DNA of 64,000 bases from Mesorhizobium sp. LSHC420B00. Its GTDB lineage: Bacteria; Pseudomonadota; Alphaproteobacteria; Rhizobiales; Rhizobiaceae. Positions 18,147 through 30,745 of this stretch are shown here, piece by piece (the stretch's first letter is position 1; the number at the start of each line of letters is the position of its first letter). The position numbers and the translations under genes were made by a program. Below the pieces are notes generated by a model, which ran no database searches, was not told the DNA's origin, and was given only the letters and a program-made list of their open reading frames with translations. Location: NCBI RefSeq assembly GCF_000503055.1, contig NZ_AYVY01000012.1, positions 89,510 to 153,509 on the forward strand, written 5' to 3'.

Positions 18147-18506
18147 TTAGCGGCCGGAGCAGCAGGAATCGACCAGCGCGGCCAGCGACGCGGAAACATC
18201 GGCGAGCGCAGCACGGTCGAGCTCATAGCGCGAGCGCTGGCGGTCAGGCTCGAAGCGGATAAGCCCGGCTTCGACCAGAATCTTCAAATGCTGGGAAACG
18301 GTGGACTGCGCCAGGTCGAGATGCTCGACGACCTCGCGACAGCAGCAGGAACGGCTTGCGGAAAGGTGTTTGAGAATTTCGATCCGCGCCGGATGCGAAA
18401 GGGCCGCGAGCCGGACAGCGACGGAGCGGCTATCCGGCGTACAGTTGGCCGGCGTGTGTTCATCTGCCGCGCGGCGTCGGTCCGTTACGAGGGAGGATTC
18501 GGTCAT
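18147..18506 (-). CDS. ArsR/SmtB family metal-sensing repressor
   Basis: 119-residue winged-helix regulator. A CCC triad (C54-C56) sits immediately before the recognition helix (LAQSTVSQHLK), where arsenic and cadmium sensors place their thiol ligands. A CC pair (C115-C116) ends the protein and C22 lies in the N-terminal arm. The family represses its own operon until metal binds. It is the first gene of a two-gene unit with the Atm1-type exporter, giving a ready explanation: thiophilic metal or metalloid relieves repression of a glutathione-conjugate pump. Confidence 0.92.
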   Translation of the reverse strand: MTESSLVTDRRRAADEHTPANCTPDSRSVAVRLAALSHPARIEILKHLSASRSCCCREVVEHLDLAQSTVSQHLKILVEAGLIRFEPDRQRSRYELDRAALADVSASLAALVDSCCSGR

Positions 18507-18566
18507 CGTCCATCGGCGATAAACGATGACTGGCCCTGCCGCAAGCTATCCTGATGGGCAGAACGG

Positions 18567-20066
18567 CTACTCAGTCTTGACTGGCGCCGTCGTCATCTGG
18601 TCGCCCATTGCCTTGAGATCGGCGGGCTCGCCTTCTTTCGATTTCTCCGGCACCTTGAACACCTGCCCCGGCCAGATGCGGTTCGGATTGCTGATCTGGT
18701 CCTGGTTGGCGAGATAGATGGTCGAGTAACGCATGCCCTGGCCATAGACTCGCCGCGAAATCCGCCACAGCGTGTCGTGGCGGCGGATGATGACTGCGCC
18801 ATTGGCATGTTCGAGCTTGGGGCCCACGGTCTCGGGAGCTTCGCCCGGAGGCGTCGCGACGGCCATTTCGGCCGGGGCCTCGGTGGCAGGAATGGGGGCA
18901 GTTGCGGGCGTTTCGGCGGCTGTCGCCGGTGCGGCTTCGGTGGCCGGAGCGTTCGGCTCGGCTGGTTTTACCTCGGCAGGCTTTGGCTCGGCGGGTGCGA
19001 CGGCGGCAACCGCCTCGCCCGGCTCGCGTTCGAACGGCACGGCGGCACGAGCCACCACCGTCACCCCGTCGGCGTCGAGCGCGTCGACATGGATGGTGTA
19101 GGTGCCGACCGGGACGTCGCGTGTCGCTTCGACCAGGAAGTGGCGGTCGGGCGAGGTCTTCGCGTCGCCGAGCAGGATATCATTGGCATAGGCGCGCACC
19201 TTGCGGCCGGGATCGGCGACCCCGGCAACGAAAATCTTGTTGCCGTCGATTTCGACGGCTTCGACGACGACCTTGGGCTCCGCCGTGGAAGTAGCAGGCG
19301 CTGCCGGTGTGGCGGGCGCTGCCGGAGCCGGTGCGGCTTCAACAGCGGCCGGCGCGGCAGAAGCAGGCGCTGCTGGAACATCAGCCGCCGGGGCGGCCGG
19401 CGCTGCGGCAGCCGGCAATTCGGTGCCGGTGGCGGGTGGCTGAACGGCCGCCTGTTCGCCGGTTGGCGGCGAGGCGTCAGATTTTGCCTCAGGGGCAGGA
19501 ACAGTGAGCAGTTCGGACGGCTTTCCCGGCTCCTCGACCATTGCCAGCACTTGACCGGTGGAATTCTGGGGAATCGAAACGACGGCGGTCTGCGCCGAGG
19601 CGGTCACGACATTGTCGGCCGTAGAGCGAAGCGTGATCGTATAGTCGCCGGGCTTCAGCGGATCGTCGAGAATAATGGCAAAGGCGCCGTCGGGACCGGC
19701 GACCGTCGAGCCGAGCACAGTCGAACCGTTGAGAATCTCGACCTTGGCGTTGGGCGCTGCATTGCCGGCGACGACGATCGAGCCGTTGCTTTCGACGCGC
19801 ACGATGTCGAAGGTCGGCACGATCGCACCTGCAGCGGCCGGCGCGGCGGGCGTCGCCGCATCGGTGGACGCGGCGGGCGCAGACGGCAGCCGCCCCTCGG
19901 TTGCCGGAGCGACCGGTTTCGAAACCGGCGGCGTCAGCGCCGCGACTTCCGCAGGCGGGGTAGAATTGAGATACGGGTCGAGTGCGCCCGATACATAGGC
20001 GGTTCCCGCCGCAGCGACGGAGCCGCCAGCCGCGAACAAAAACGCCTTCAACGGATTAATTGCCAT
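18567..20066 (-). CDS. Envelope protein with Ig-like regions and C-terminal LysM domain
   Basis: 499-residue membrane-anchored protein. A hydrophobic segment near residues 7-27 (AFLFAAGGSVAAAGTAYVSG) anchors it. Long Ala/Pro/Glu-rich linkers separate two beta-rich repeats (SNGSIVVAGNAAPNAKVEIL and the related GNKIFVAGVADPGRKVRAY, an Ig/carboxypeptidase-like fold). A LysM motif occupies about 430-485 (RRHDTLWRISRRVYG ... NPNRIWPGQVFKVP), so it should bind peptidoglycan. The ATG at 20066 follows AGGGGCAGGGA; a GTG at 20087 is a less likely start. Function unknown. Confidence 0.88.
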   Translation of the reverse strand: MAINPLKAFLFAAGGSVAAAGTAYVSGALDPYLNSTPPAEVAALTPPVSKPVAPATEGRLPSAPAASTDAATPAAPAAAGAIVPTFDIVRVESNGSIVVAGNAAPNAKVEILNGSTVLGSTVAGPDGAFAIILDDPLKPGDYTITLRSTADNVVTASAQTAVVSIPQNSTGQVLAMVEEPGKPSELLTVPAPEAKSDASPPTGEQAAVQPPATGTELPAAAAPAAPAADVPAAPASAAPAAVEAAPAPAAPATPAAPATSTAEPKVVVEAVEIDGNKIFVAGVADPGRKVRAYANDILLGDAKTSPDRHFLVEATRDVPVGTYTIHVDALDADGVTVVARAAVPFEREPGEAVAAVAPAEPKPAEVKPAEPNAPATEAAPATAAETPATAPIPATEAPAEMAVATPPGEAPETVGPKLEHANGAVIIRRHDTLWRISRRVYGQGMRYSTIYLANQDQISNPNRIWPGQVFKVPEKSKEGEPADLKAMGDQMTTAPVKTE

Positions 20067-20180
20067 GTTTCCCTGCCCCTTAGCCACCTAATTTCGGTCT
20101 AGCCTGTTTTGCCAAAGCCGACAAGAAAAAGCCCGCTCCGGGGCTTGACCATGCCAATAGTCCCTATCACCAATCATAAC

Positions 20181-20792
20181 ATGAACACGATTCGATCTGT
20201 CTGCGTCTATTGCGGCTCGTCCCCGGGCCGAGATGAAACCTATATCAAGGCCGGACACCTGCTTGGCCGCTCGATCGCCAAGTCCGGCCTGCGTCTGATT
20301 TATGGCGGCGGCACTAAAGGTATCATGGGTGCCGTCGCTGAAGGGGCATTAAAGGCCGGCGGCAAGGTAACGGGCATAATTCCACGTTTTCTGATCAACC
20401 GGGAGGCGACCGAAACCGCGCTTGACCGGCTCGACGAGCTCGTCATCACCGACAACATGCACGAGCGCAAACACAGGATGTTCGAGAAATCCGACGCCTT
20501 TGTGGCGTTGCCCGGCGGCATCGGCACCGTCGAGGAGATCGTCGAGATCATGACTTGGGCGCAGCTCGGACATCATCGTAAGCCGATCGTCTTCGGCAAC
20601 GTCGGAGGGTTCTGGGATCCGATGCTGGCGCTGCTCGACCACATGGCAACGGAAGGCTTCATCCACACCGCGCAGCGGGTCAAGCCGCTGGTGGTCGAGG
20701 ACCCGGAAGCGATCGTAGCCGCCATCATGGTGGCGGGATCCTCCGTCGATGCACCGACGGAGGGCGTGCAGTCGGTGATTGATAAAATGTAG
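20181..20792 (+). CDS. LOG family protein (TIGR00730 Rossmann fold)
   Basis: 203-residue protein of the Lonely Guy family, whose tested members release cytokinin bases or ribose-5-phosphate from nucleoside 5'-monophosphates. The diagnostic PGGIGTVEE sits at 111-119, and the RK pair typical of the family is in MHERKHRMF (93-101). The N-terminal nucleotide-binding stretch is VCVYCGSSPGRD. Start ATG 20181 is the family-standard start. In a plant-associated bacterium cytokinin production is conceivable, but the wider role is nucleotide clean-up. Confidence 0.92.
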   Translation: MNTIRSVCVYCGSSPGRDETYIKAGHLLGRSIAKSGLRLIYGGGTKGIMGAVAEGALKAGGKVTGIIPRFLINREATETALDRLDELVITDNMHERKHRMFEKSDAFVALPGGIGTVEEIVEIMTWAQLGHHRKPIVFGNVGGFWDPMLALLDHMATEGFIHTAQRVKPLVVEDPEAIVAAIMVAGSSVDAPTEGVQSVIDKM

Positions 20793-20793
20793 A

Positions 20794-20821
20794 GGGAGTA
20801 GGGAGTAGGGAGTAGGGAGTA
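20794..20821. repeat. Heptanucleotide tandem repeat GGGAGTA x4
   Basis: Four perfect copies of GGGAGTA plus a degenerate fifth, directly behind the LOG-family stop codon. A second, different heptamer array begins 42 bp further on. Confidence 0.85.
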
Positions 20822-20863
20822 GGGATAGACACGCGCGCCGGTTCGGAAGGTGTTGTACTTTAC

Positions 20864-20891
20864 TATTCACTATTCACTATTCACTATTAAC
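20864..20891. repeat. Heptanucleotide tandem repeat TATTCAC x3 plus variant
   Basis: Three perfect TATTCAC units and a TATTAAC unit. The LysR stop codon (20870-20872) lies inside the array, so the last codons of that gene are repeat-derived. The same heptamer recurs at 56527-56547. Confidence 0.85.
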
Positions 20892-21787
20892 TCCTTCATT
20901 AACTCCTTCCCTACTGCCTTCCTTAAGTCCGCGACGACCGCCCGCTTGTCCTGACGTCGCCAGGCGAGATGGATCGAGACGGTGCGTTCGAACCACGGCA
21001 GATCGCGAAACACGATCTGAGGCGGCGCGGCACTCCGCAGGCTGGCCTGCACCGTCGCCAGCCCAAGCCCGGCGCTGACCAAGCCCAACGACGTCAACGG
21101 ATCGGTCGTCTCATAGGCTATGTCGGGCAGGAAACCGGCCTTCGCACAGGCGGCGAGAAATTGGCTGCGGTTGGTGTCGTCAGGCTGGCGCACCACCGTG
21201 ATCCAGGTGCGTCCGTCCAGTTGCTGCGGCAGTATCTCCGCGATTTCGGCCAATGGATCGCTTTCCGGCATCGCCAGAACCAGAGGCTCGCGCATGATGA
21301 GCAAGGCGGCGATGTCGGGATCGTCGGCAGAAGGAGGCGTGTAGACGAGGCCCAGATCGAGCGATCGTTCGCGCAGCGCTTCGATCTGCGCGGCGGAACG
21401 CTGGCCCTTCAGTTGAAGATGAAATTCGGGCCGGTCGCGGCGAAACTGGCGCAGCATCCGAGCGACAAGCCCGGCATGGACCGCACCTTCGACATAGCCG
21501 ATAGCGAGACGGCCGACCGTACCGCTGGCGAGATTGCGGCCGAGCTCCTCCAGCCGTCTTGCATGGGCCAGCAGCGCACGCGCCTCGGTAAGAAAGGCGC
21601 GGCCTTCGGGATTGAGATGAACACGCTGCCTCGCCCTCTCGAATAATGTGATGCCCAGTTGCTGCTCCAGCTGCATGATCTGGCGGCTGAGCGGCGACTG
21701 CGAGATGTGGAGCAATTCGGCGGCACGCCCGACATTGCCGGTTTCGGCCACCGTGATGAAATAGCGGAGCTGGCGCAGGTCGAACAT
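20870..21787 (-). CDS. LysR family transcriptional regulator
   Basis: 305-residue regulator. The N-terminal helix-turn-helix is intact (LRQLRYFITVAETGNVGRAA ... SQSPLSRQIMQLE), followed by a two-lobe effector domain (RLAIGYVEGAVHAGLVARML onward), resembling CatR/BenM-type regulators of aromatic catabolism. ATG 21787 is preceded by CGGAGCAACA; an ATG at 21805 is possible. It is divergent from a muconolactone isomerase-like gene 118 bp away, its likely target. The C-terminal residues VNSE are encoded by the TATTCAC array. Confidence 0.92.
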   Translation of the reverse strand: MFDLRQLRYFITVAETGNVGRAAELLHISQSPLSRQIMQLEQQLGITLFERARQRVHLNPEGRAFLTEARALLAHARRLEELGRNLASGTVGRLAIGYVEGAVHAGLVARMLRQFRRDRPEFHLQLKGQRSAAQIEALRERSLDLGLVYTPPSADDPDIAALLIMREPLVLAMPESDPLAEIAEILPQQLDGRTWITVVRQPDDTNRSQFLAACAKAGFLPDIAYETTDPLTSLGLVSAGLGLATVQASLRSAAPPQIVFRDLPWFERTVSIHLAWRRQDKRAVVADLRKAVGKELMKELIVNSE

Positions 21788-21905
21788 TGTTGCTCCGATG
21801 CTCAAGTCCCGTGAGGTCTCAACTTTAGCCTAATCAGTCTTGGACTGTCTGGCCAGCCGAAGCGAATATTTTCGCCATTCCAACGGCCAACATCAGGAGA
21901 TTCCG

Positions 21906-22196
21906 ATGCAGTTCTTTGCCCTTCTTGTGCGCAACACCGAAAAGTTCACCGACGCCGATTTCGCGCCTCTGCTGCCCGGCGAGGCCGAGCAGCGCCGCAC
22001 GCTCTATGCCGAAGGCGCCGTGCGTCAGGTGTGGAATCGAGGCGACATTCCCGGCAGCGGCATGATGTTCGAGGCCGGCAGCGATGCCGACGTGCGCAGC
22101 CATCTCGCAACCTTGCCGCTGGTCAAGGCCGGCATGATGGACATTGCCGCCGTCGTGCCGCTGCAGCCCTATCCAGGCTTCGGGCCGAAGCGCTGA
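21906..22196 (+). CDS. Small muconolactone isomerase/YciI-like protein
   Basis: 96-residue protein with the ferredoxin-like fold pattern of muconolactone delta-isomerase relatives (start MQFFALLVRNTEKFTDADF; later GDIPGSGMMFEAGSDADVRSHL and a closing VVPLQPYPGFG). The true isomerase acts in the beta-ketoadipate pathway, but no other pathway gene is nearby, so the substrate is open. AGGAGATTCCG precedes the ATG. Divergent from a LysR gene, which probably regulates it. Confidence 0.75.
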   Translation: MQFFALLVRNTEKFTDADFAPLLPGEAEQRRTLYAEGAVRQVWNRGDIPGSGMMFEAGSDADVRSHLATLPLVKAGMMDIAAVVPLQPYPGFGPKR

Positions 22197-22209
22197 GCGA
22201 CCGTGAAAG

Positions 22210-22248
22210 AGGCGGCTGCCGGCATTAGGCCCGCCAGCCGCCTTTCTT
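22210..22248. terminator. Terminator hairpin between convergent genes
   Basis: Stem AGGCGGCTG (22210-22218) with CAGCCGCCT (22235-22243) followed by TTCTT on the plus strand. On the minus strand the stem is followed by CTTTC. It probably serves both the isomerase-like gene and rarD. Confidence 0.7.
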
Positions 22249-22250
22249 CG

Positions 22251-23183
22251 TTACGCGGATCGAGCGGATGCGGCGACGGTCTTGCGCGCCGAAGAAAACA
22301 TCGACCAGGAGTACATCGCCAGCGCCGCCCAGATCAGGCCGAAGGCGATGGCCTGAACGCTGCCGAAGGGTTCGCCGAAAATCAGCACCGCGATCAAAAA
22401 GACGATTGTCGGCGCGATATATTGCATGATGCCGATGGTGGAGAGGCGCAGCTGCCTGGCGCCGAACGCAAACAACAGCAGCGGCACGGCGGTGACCGGT
22501 CCGCAGCCGACCAGCAAGGCGGTGTCGTTCAAGGAGCTGGAGACGAAATGATCCTGTCCTGTGGCGATCAGGAAGACGATGTAGCCGAGCGCCGGCACCG
22601 ACAGTAGCAGCACTTCGAGCAGGAAGCCCTGGCTTGGACCAATTGGCAGCGTCTTGCGGAAGAAGCCATAGGCGGCAAAGGAAAAGGCCAGCACCAGCGA
22701 CACCCAGGGCAGCTTGCCAGCGTCGATGGTTAGCACCGCGACGGCGATTGCCGCGAGCACCACCGCCGCGATCTGCAGGCGGTCGAGCCGTTCGCCGAGC
22801 AGCAGCGCGCCGACAACGACGCTGACCAGCGGGTTGATGTAATAGCCAAGCGCGGTCTCGATCGTGCGGTCGACCGCGATCGCCCAGACATAGATGCCCC
22901 AGTTGACCGAGATCAGCGCCGCCGTCAGCAGCGCCATCGAAATGATGCGCGGCGAACGAACGGCCGCTTTGAAATCGGCAGTGCGGCCCGCCCAGACCAG
23001 GACGGCGGCCGCGATCGGCACCGACCAGACGATGCGGTGGGCGATGACTTCGGCCAGCGGCAGATGCGCGACAGCCTTCATGTAGAAGGGCAGCAGCCCC
23101 CAAAGCAGGTAGGCGACGAGCGCCAGCAAGAAGCCGCGACGAGCTTTGGTATCGGCCTCGATTTGAAGTACTTGGGTAGCCAT
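22251..23183 (-). CDS. rarD: EamA family transporter RarD
   Basis: 310-residue inner-membrane protein with about ten helices and the RarD start pattern GFLLALVAYLLWGLLPFYMKA and motif EVIAHRIVWSVP. RarD is linked to chloramphenicol sensitivity in E. coli, but its physiological substrate is unknown. Distinct from the DMT permease at 7828. Monocistronic, ending at the terminator at 22210. Confidence 0.92.
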   Translation of the reverse strand: MATQVLQIEADTKARRGFLLALVAYLLWGLLPFYMKAVAHLPLAEVIAHRIVWSVPIAAAVLVWAGRTADFKAAVRSPRIISMALLTAALISVNWGIYVWAIAVDRTIETALGYYINPLVSVVVGALLLGERLDRLQIAAVVLAAIAVAVLTIDAGKLPWVSLVLAFSFAAYGFFRKTLPIGPSQGFLLEVLLLSVPALGYIVFLIATGQDHFVSSSLNDTALLVGCGPVTAVPLLLFAFGARQLRLSTIGIMQYIAPTIVFLIAVLIFGEPFGSVQAIAFGLIWAALAMYSWSMFSSARKTVAASARSA

Positions 23184-23310
23184 GGCCCAAGGCTATGCGC
23201 CAGCGGCCCCGGCAAGACCATCGCAAAGTTCTGATGGATCAATGGAGTCTCGCTGATGGTTCAAGAACCCGGAGTTTTCACCAGTTCATTGAAATGCGCG
23301 AAGCCCGCAG

Positions 23311-23850
23311 TCATTTGGTCTCGCCGGGCGCAGGCACCAATTCCATGAATTCCGCTCCAACGGTGTCGTGACGAAAGCCCGTCACGCATTCTGCCACCTC
23401 GATCGGAATATCGGCGATAAAGTCTATGGCGGCAGCACCTGCGTCCTCGCGATCCTGATCTGCGAAGCGCTCGCGGCGGATCTCCTCGAAACAGGATGGA
23501 AGGTTTCCTGTCGCTTCCAGGTTGCGCGCACCGTCTGCGCTGGTGTGTCGTATGCTCCAGACTTCGTGCCCGTCGCGCCACTGTTCGGCCCATTGCAGCA
23601 TGACCGTATCGATATTGTGAACGACGACAATGTCCCTGCCCGTCGAAAGGTTAGCCAGGCGCTTCTCGTCCACCAGGTCCATGTTCACGTCGTTAAAAAT
23701 GACGACAGACCAATTTTGACCAACCGTCACGCCATTGTAGTCAAAATCAAAAACCTCGTCCGATTGTCCGCTCTGAGCCAGACCGAAAGCCAGCGCTGCC
23801 TTCGCGAGTGGCAGACCATTGAATGCGACCCAGCTTATCGTGAAGCCCAT
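23311..23850 (-). CDS. Unknown protein at the end of the cysS-cimA operon
   Basis: 179 residues, soluble, no recognised family. The start MGFTISWVAFNGLPLAKAALAFGL is followed by alternating beta/alpha segments and Trp-rich stretches (QWAEQWRDGHEVWSI). Its ATG is four bases after the cimA stop and is preceded by GAGTGAGG, so it is translated from the same message. Base composition is somewhat lower in G+C than the operon body, which may mean a later addition. Confidence 0.65.
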   Translation of the reverse strand: MGFTISWVAFNGLPLAKAALAFGLAQSGQSDEVFDFDYNGVTVGQNWSVVIFNDVNMDLVDEKRLANLSTGRDIVVVHNIDTVMLQWAEQWRDGHEVWSIRHTSADGARNLEATGNLPSCFEEIRRERFADQDREDAGAAAIDFIADIPIEVAECVTGFRHDTVGAEFMELVPAPGETK

Positions 23851-23854
23851 TTCC

Positions 23855-27391
<3,537 letters not shown>

Positions 27392-27397
27392 CGCATT

Positions 27398-27768
27398 TTA
27401 CTCCGGAGCATGGCAGACCGCCTCGACATTGTTGCCGTCGGGATCGAAGACGAAGGCGCCATAATAGTTCGGATGATAGTGCGGGCGCAGGCCCGGCCCG
27501 CCATTGTCCTTGCCGCCGCGTGAAAGGCATCGACCTCGGCACGGCTGCGCGCCGTGAAAGCGACGTGTTGATGATCCTTCGGCTTGTCCTTGCCGGCATG
27601 CAGCCAAAACACTGGCCGGTCGCGGCCGTAGCCGCCGACCTTGGCGCCGCCGGTATATTCCTGCGGCACCATGTAGAGCAGCGAGGCACCAAGCGGCGCC
27701 ATCGCCCTGTCGTAAAAAGCTTTCGACACGTCGAAATCCAAAACGGTGATGCCGAGATGATGGATCAT
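27398..27768 (-). pseudogene. VOC (glyoxalase-like) protein, frameshifted
   Basis: Starts normally ([21 protein letters not shown]) and follows the family to ...AEVDAFHA. The proper ending (GGKDNGGPGLRPHYHPNYYG then FVFDPDGNNVEAVCHAPE) lies in another frame and ends at 27398. The join is at about 27520-27531 (forward TGCCGCCGCG), where a short deletion seems to have removed part of the Ala/Gly-rich turn. Read without correction, the frame continues to 27388 with a nonsense tail of about 35 residues. The metal ligand Glu of the last strand is lost in that form. Its ATG overlaps the cysS stop (ATGA). Confidence 0.75.
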
Positions 27769-29234
27769 CTTTTTACCTCCCAGGTGGTGATGCGTTCGCC
27801 GGTGACAGGGTCCTTGCCGTCCTTCAACTGGATGCCTTGCGCCAGCAACTCGTCGCGGATGCGGTCGGCCTCGGCCCAGTTCTTGGCGGCGATCAGCGCG
27901 AGGCGTTTGGCGATCGCTTTGGCAATGGCGTCTTCATCCACCTTGGCTGTTGCGACGTCGAAGCCGAGGAACAGCAGCGATGCCTTCAGCAAAGTGGCAG
28001 CATCGTTGTCTTCGGCGGCTGCGTTGCTGCTACCAGCGTCGAAATCAACAGCATCGCCAGCCAACTGGGTCAGCAACTGGAATGCGGGATAGGTGGCGAG
28101 GTCATCCGACAGCACTTCGATCACATCCGCCGGCACCGATTTTGCCGTTGGCGGCGCCAGATCGGCCGCTCGCTTCCATTTGCGCAGCGTATTCTCCGCC
28201 TCTTCCAGCTTGCGTACGGAAAAGTCGATCGGCTCGCGATAATGCGTCATCAGCATCGCCAGCCTGAGCACCTCGCCCGGCCATTTGCGGCCGCCAAAAG
28301 TCTCCGTCTCCAGCAGTTCGGTGATCGAATAGAAATTGCCCAGGCTCTTGGACATCTTCTGGCCCTCGACCTGCAGGAAACCGTTGTGCATCCACACCTT
28401 GGCCATCGTTTCGGTGCCGTGGGCGCAACGTGACTGGGCGATCTCGTTCTCGTGGTGTGGAAAGATCAGGTCGAGACCACCGCCATGGATGTCGAACACC
28501 TCGCCGAGATAGGCGGCCGACATCGCCGAGCACTCGATGTGCCAGCCCGGCCGACCCCTGCCCCACGGACTCTCCCAGCCCGGTTCCTCGGGCGAAGACA
28601 ATTTCCACAGCACGAAATCCTGCGGGTTCTTCTTGTGCGCATCGACGGCGACGCGGGCGCCTGCCTGCTGCTCGTCGAGATTGCGCTTCGACAACTGTCC
28701 GTAGTCCGGCATGGAAGCGGTGTCGAACAGGACTTCTCCAGCCGCGACATAGGCATGGCCGCGTTCGATCAAGCGTTGAATCAAGAGGATCATGTCGACC
28801 TTGCCGTCGGGCCTAGGCTCGACGAACTCGGTGGCGCGCGGCTCGACCGTCGGTTCCAGGCAACCGAGCGCCGCCACGTCCTTGTGGAACTGATCGGCGG
28901 TCTTTTCGGTGACCCGCCTGATCGCTTCGTTCAGCGACAGCTTGCCCAAGGCAATCTCGCCGCCGAAATCGCGCAGCGCGCGAGCGTTGATCTTGTCGTC
29001 GACGTCGGTGATGTTGCGGACGTAAGTGACATGCGCTTGCCCGTAGAGATGGCGCAGCAAACGGAACAGCACGTCGAAGACGATCACCGGCCGCGCATTG
29101 CCGATATGGGCGAAGTCGTAGACCGTCGGGCCGCAGACATACATGCGCACGTTGCGCGGATCGATCGGGAAGAAATCCTCCTTGCTCCGCGTTAGCGTGT
29201 TGTAGAGGCGCAGGCTCTTCGATGCGTCAGACAT
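27765..29234 (-). CDS. cysS: Cysteinyl-tRNA synthetase
   Basis: 489-residue class I synthetase that charges tRNA-Cys. The zinc ligand C34 in [14 protein letters not shown] at 43-46, and [11 protein letters not shown] are all present, with a C-terminal anticodon-binding domain ([15 protein letters not shown]). Start ATG 29234 gives the family-standard N-terminus ([16 protein letters not shown]). First gene of a tight minus-strand operon whose stop overlaps the VOC start by ATGA; its promoter must lie in 29235-29653. Confidence 0.96.
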   Translation of the reverse strand: MSDASKSLRLYNTLTRSKEDFFPIDPRNVRMYVCGPTVYDFAHIGNARPVIVFDVLFRLLRHLYGQAHVTYVRNITDVDDKINARALRDFGGEIALGKLSLNEAIRRVTEKTADQFHKDVAALGCLEPTVEPRATEFVEPRPDGKVDMILLIQRLIERGHAYVAAGEVLFDTASMPDYGQLSKRNLDEQQAGARVAVDAHKKNPQDFVLWKLSSPEEPGWESPWGRGRPGWHIECSAMSAAYLGEVFDIHGGGLDLIFPHHENEIAQSRCAHGTETMAKVWMHNGFLQVEGQKMSKSLGNFYSITELLETETFGGRKWPGEVLRLAMLMTHYREPIDFSVRKLEEAENTLRKWKRAADLAPPTAKSVPADVIEVLSDDLATYPAFQLLTQLAGDAVDFDAGSSNAAAEDNDAATLLKASLLFLGFDVATAKVDEDAIAKAIAKRLALIAAKNWAEADRIRDELLAQGIQLKDGKDPVTGERITTWEVKR

Positions 29235-29653
29235 ACGTGCGTTCCGGTGCGTTACTTTGTTTGAGCATGATCTTTTGGGATCGTGCTCTGGATGGAGTCG
29301 GTCACGCCGAGGCGCAAAATCGAGCTCCAGCCTGCTGGCCGGGGCGTTTGTCCAATCTGGGAGGAGATGAGGCGAAAACGTCCAGGACCAGCGCGAGGCT
29401 AGTCGATAATGCAAATGCCGCAAATGGCGAAAGACGTTTTCATGGCCGGCTTTATCGCCTTGCCCGGTGTTGCCGTCAAGTCGCTACCTTCGCCAAAAAT
29501 ATCGTTGGCTCACAGGAAATGAGCCACTGAAACATTTTATTAAACAGATCGGCACTGTCATGAAACATTCGCCGGCTAGATCAGCAAGCGTCACGATTTG
29601 GTCGGATTCGGCCAGCAAACGCAGACACGAAAACGTTACCAGGGAAGAGAATA
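29235..29653. other. 419-bp intergenic region upstream of cysS
   Basis: Holds the cysS promoter on the minus strand and that of the 49-residue gene on the plus strand. The only structure seen is a stem at 29263-29288 (GAGCATGATC with GATCGTGCTC), resembling the GAGCATGATC-type palindromes scattered through rhizobial intergenic DNA. No gene is supported. Confidence 0.6.
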
Positions 29654-29803
29654 ATGCCTAAGCAAGAATCCAACCGCGCCAAGCAACCGGCGCTCGCCAG
29701 CCATTACCGGGCGATCGGCCCGGCAGCAATCGTCGCAGCTCTTCTGCACACCGCGAAGAAGAAGAAGCCGGCACAGAAGATCGTGTCGCCACGCGCTGCC
29801 TGA
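29654..29803 (+). CDS. Small basic protein, 49 residues
   Basis: Short open frame from ATG 29654 to TGA 29801-29803 with a strong ribosome site (AGGGAAGAG, four bases before the ATG). The product begins MPKQESNRAKQPALASHY, has a short hydrophobic middle (GPAAIVAALLHTA) and a KKKKPAQK cluster, so it is highly basic. It could bind nucleic acid or membranes. No family was recognised; the ribosome site and codon choice support translation. Confidence 0.6.
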   Translation: MPKQESNRAKQPALASHYRAIGPAAIVAALLHTAKKKKPAQKIVSPRAA

Positions 29804-29860
29804 GAATGCCGTCGGGTGAAGATTGAGGCGCTCACGGTGTCCTGGAAATAGTAGCTTTCG

Positions 29861-30622
29861 CTAAAATAATGTCATTTGACTGTCGTTCGCGCCGGACTTC
29901 TGGCGCTTGACCTTCTCGGGCTCAGGCTCGACGACGCCCTTCTCCTGAATCTCCGGCCCGGTATTGGCGACCTTGTTGACGAGGTCGGAAACCGGGATCG
30001 CTTCGAAGAAATCGGGCCGGGTGGGTCTCAGCAGATCGGCCACATCACGCGGCTCGAGCGTGCGGCAATCCAGCCAGCGCGCGAAATCCTCGGGATGGAT
30101 CACCACCGGCATGCGGTCGTGGATATGGGCAATATCGGCATTGGCGTGGGCGGTCAGAATGGCGCTGGTGTCCATTTCCGAGCCACCCGGCTCGGCATAC
30201 GTCTCAATCAGCCCGGCGAAGGCGACAAGCCCTCCATGCTTTGGCCGCACCCAATAGGGCTGCCCTCTTCTGCCAGCGGTTTGGTGCCATTCGTAGAATC
30301 CCGAAGCCGGTACCAGGGCGCGGCGATGGCGCATGGCAGCGCGAAACGACGGCTTTTCCGAAGCCCCCTCAGAACGCGCGTTGAACAGCAGCGGGAAGTT
30401 ACGCGTATCCTTGACCCAGGCCGGGATCAGGCCCCAGCGCACCAGCATCGAGCGGCGGTCGGGCAGGTTCGAGCCCGGCGCCTGCGGCAATCCGGCGAGC
30501 GCCATCAGCACCGGCTGCGTCGGCGCGATATTGTAGCGGGGCGGAAACTCCTCCAACTCCGCCAGACCGAGAAGGGCGGCGGTCTGGTCCGGAGTGGCGG
30601 TCAAGGCAAAGCGTCCGCACAT
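29861..30622 (-). CDS. SRAP/HMCES-YedK family abasic-site shield protein
   Basis: 253-residue SOS-response-associated peptidase family protein. After Met removal Cys2 (MCGRFALT) forms a thiazolidine crosslink with abasic sites in single-stranded DNA. The other active-site residues are in place: N81 (FNARSE), E111 (GFYEW) and H168 (HIHDRMPVV). A charged C-terminal tail of about 30 residues (KVKRQKSG) extends past the domain. Start ATG 30622 is fixed by the need for Cys2; upstream frame sequence to 30712 is excluded. Confidence 0.94.
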   Translation of the reverse strand: MCGRFALTATPDQTAALLGLAELEEFPPRYNIAPTQPVLMALAGLPQAPGSNLPDRRSMLVRWGLIPAWVKDTRNFPLLFNARSEGASEKPSFRAAMRHRRALVPASGFYEWHQTAGRRGQPYWVRPKHGGLVAFAGLIETYAEPGGSEMDTSAILTAHANADIAHIHDRMPVVIHPEDFARWLDCRTLEPRDVADLLRPTRPDFFEAIPVSDLVNKVANTGPEIQEKGVVEPEPEKVKRQKSGANDSQMTLF

Positions 30623-30745
30623 GAATTCAGCTCTCGAATGGGTGACATGTGAAAGTGACCATGGAACCTGCCTTTCGCAACCGCTAAAGCTGTTCGCCGA
30701 CGGCCGGTCCACAACGGGCTATGCCAATCGAGCGATCGGGAACCC

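Noticed and set aside
18777..20102. 441-codon Gly/Arg-rich open frame opposite the LysM gene
   Set aside because: Mirror of the Ala/Pro repeats of the LysM protein; no start context or similarity.
20794..20891. Possible CRISPR array
   Set aside because: Units are 7 bp and contiguous, with no spacers and no cas genes nearby.
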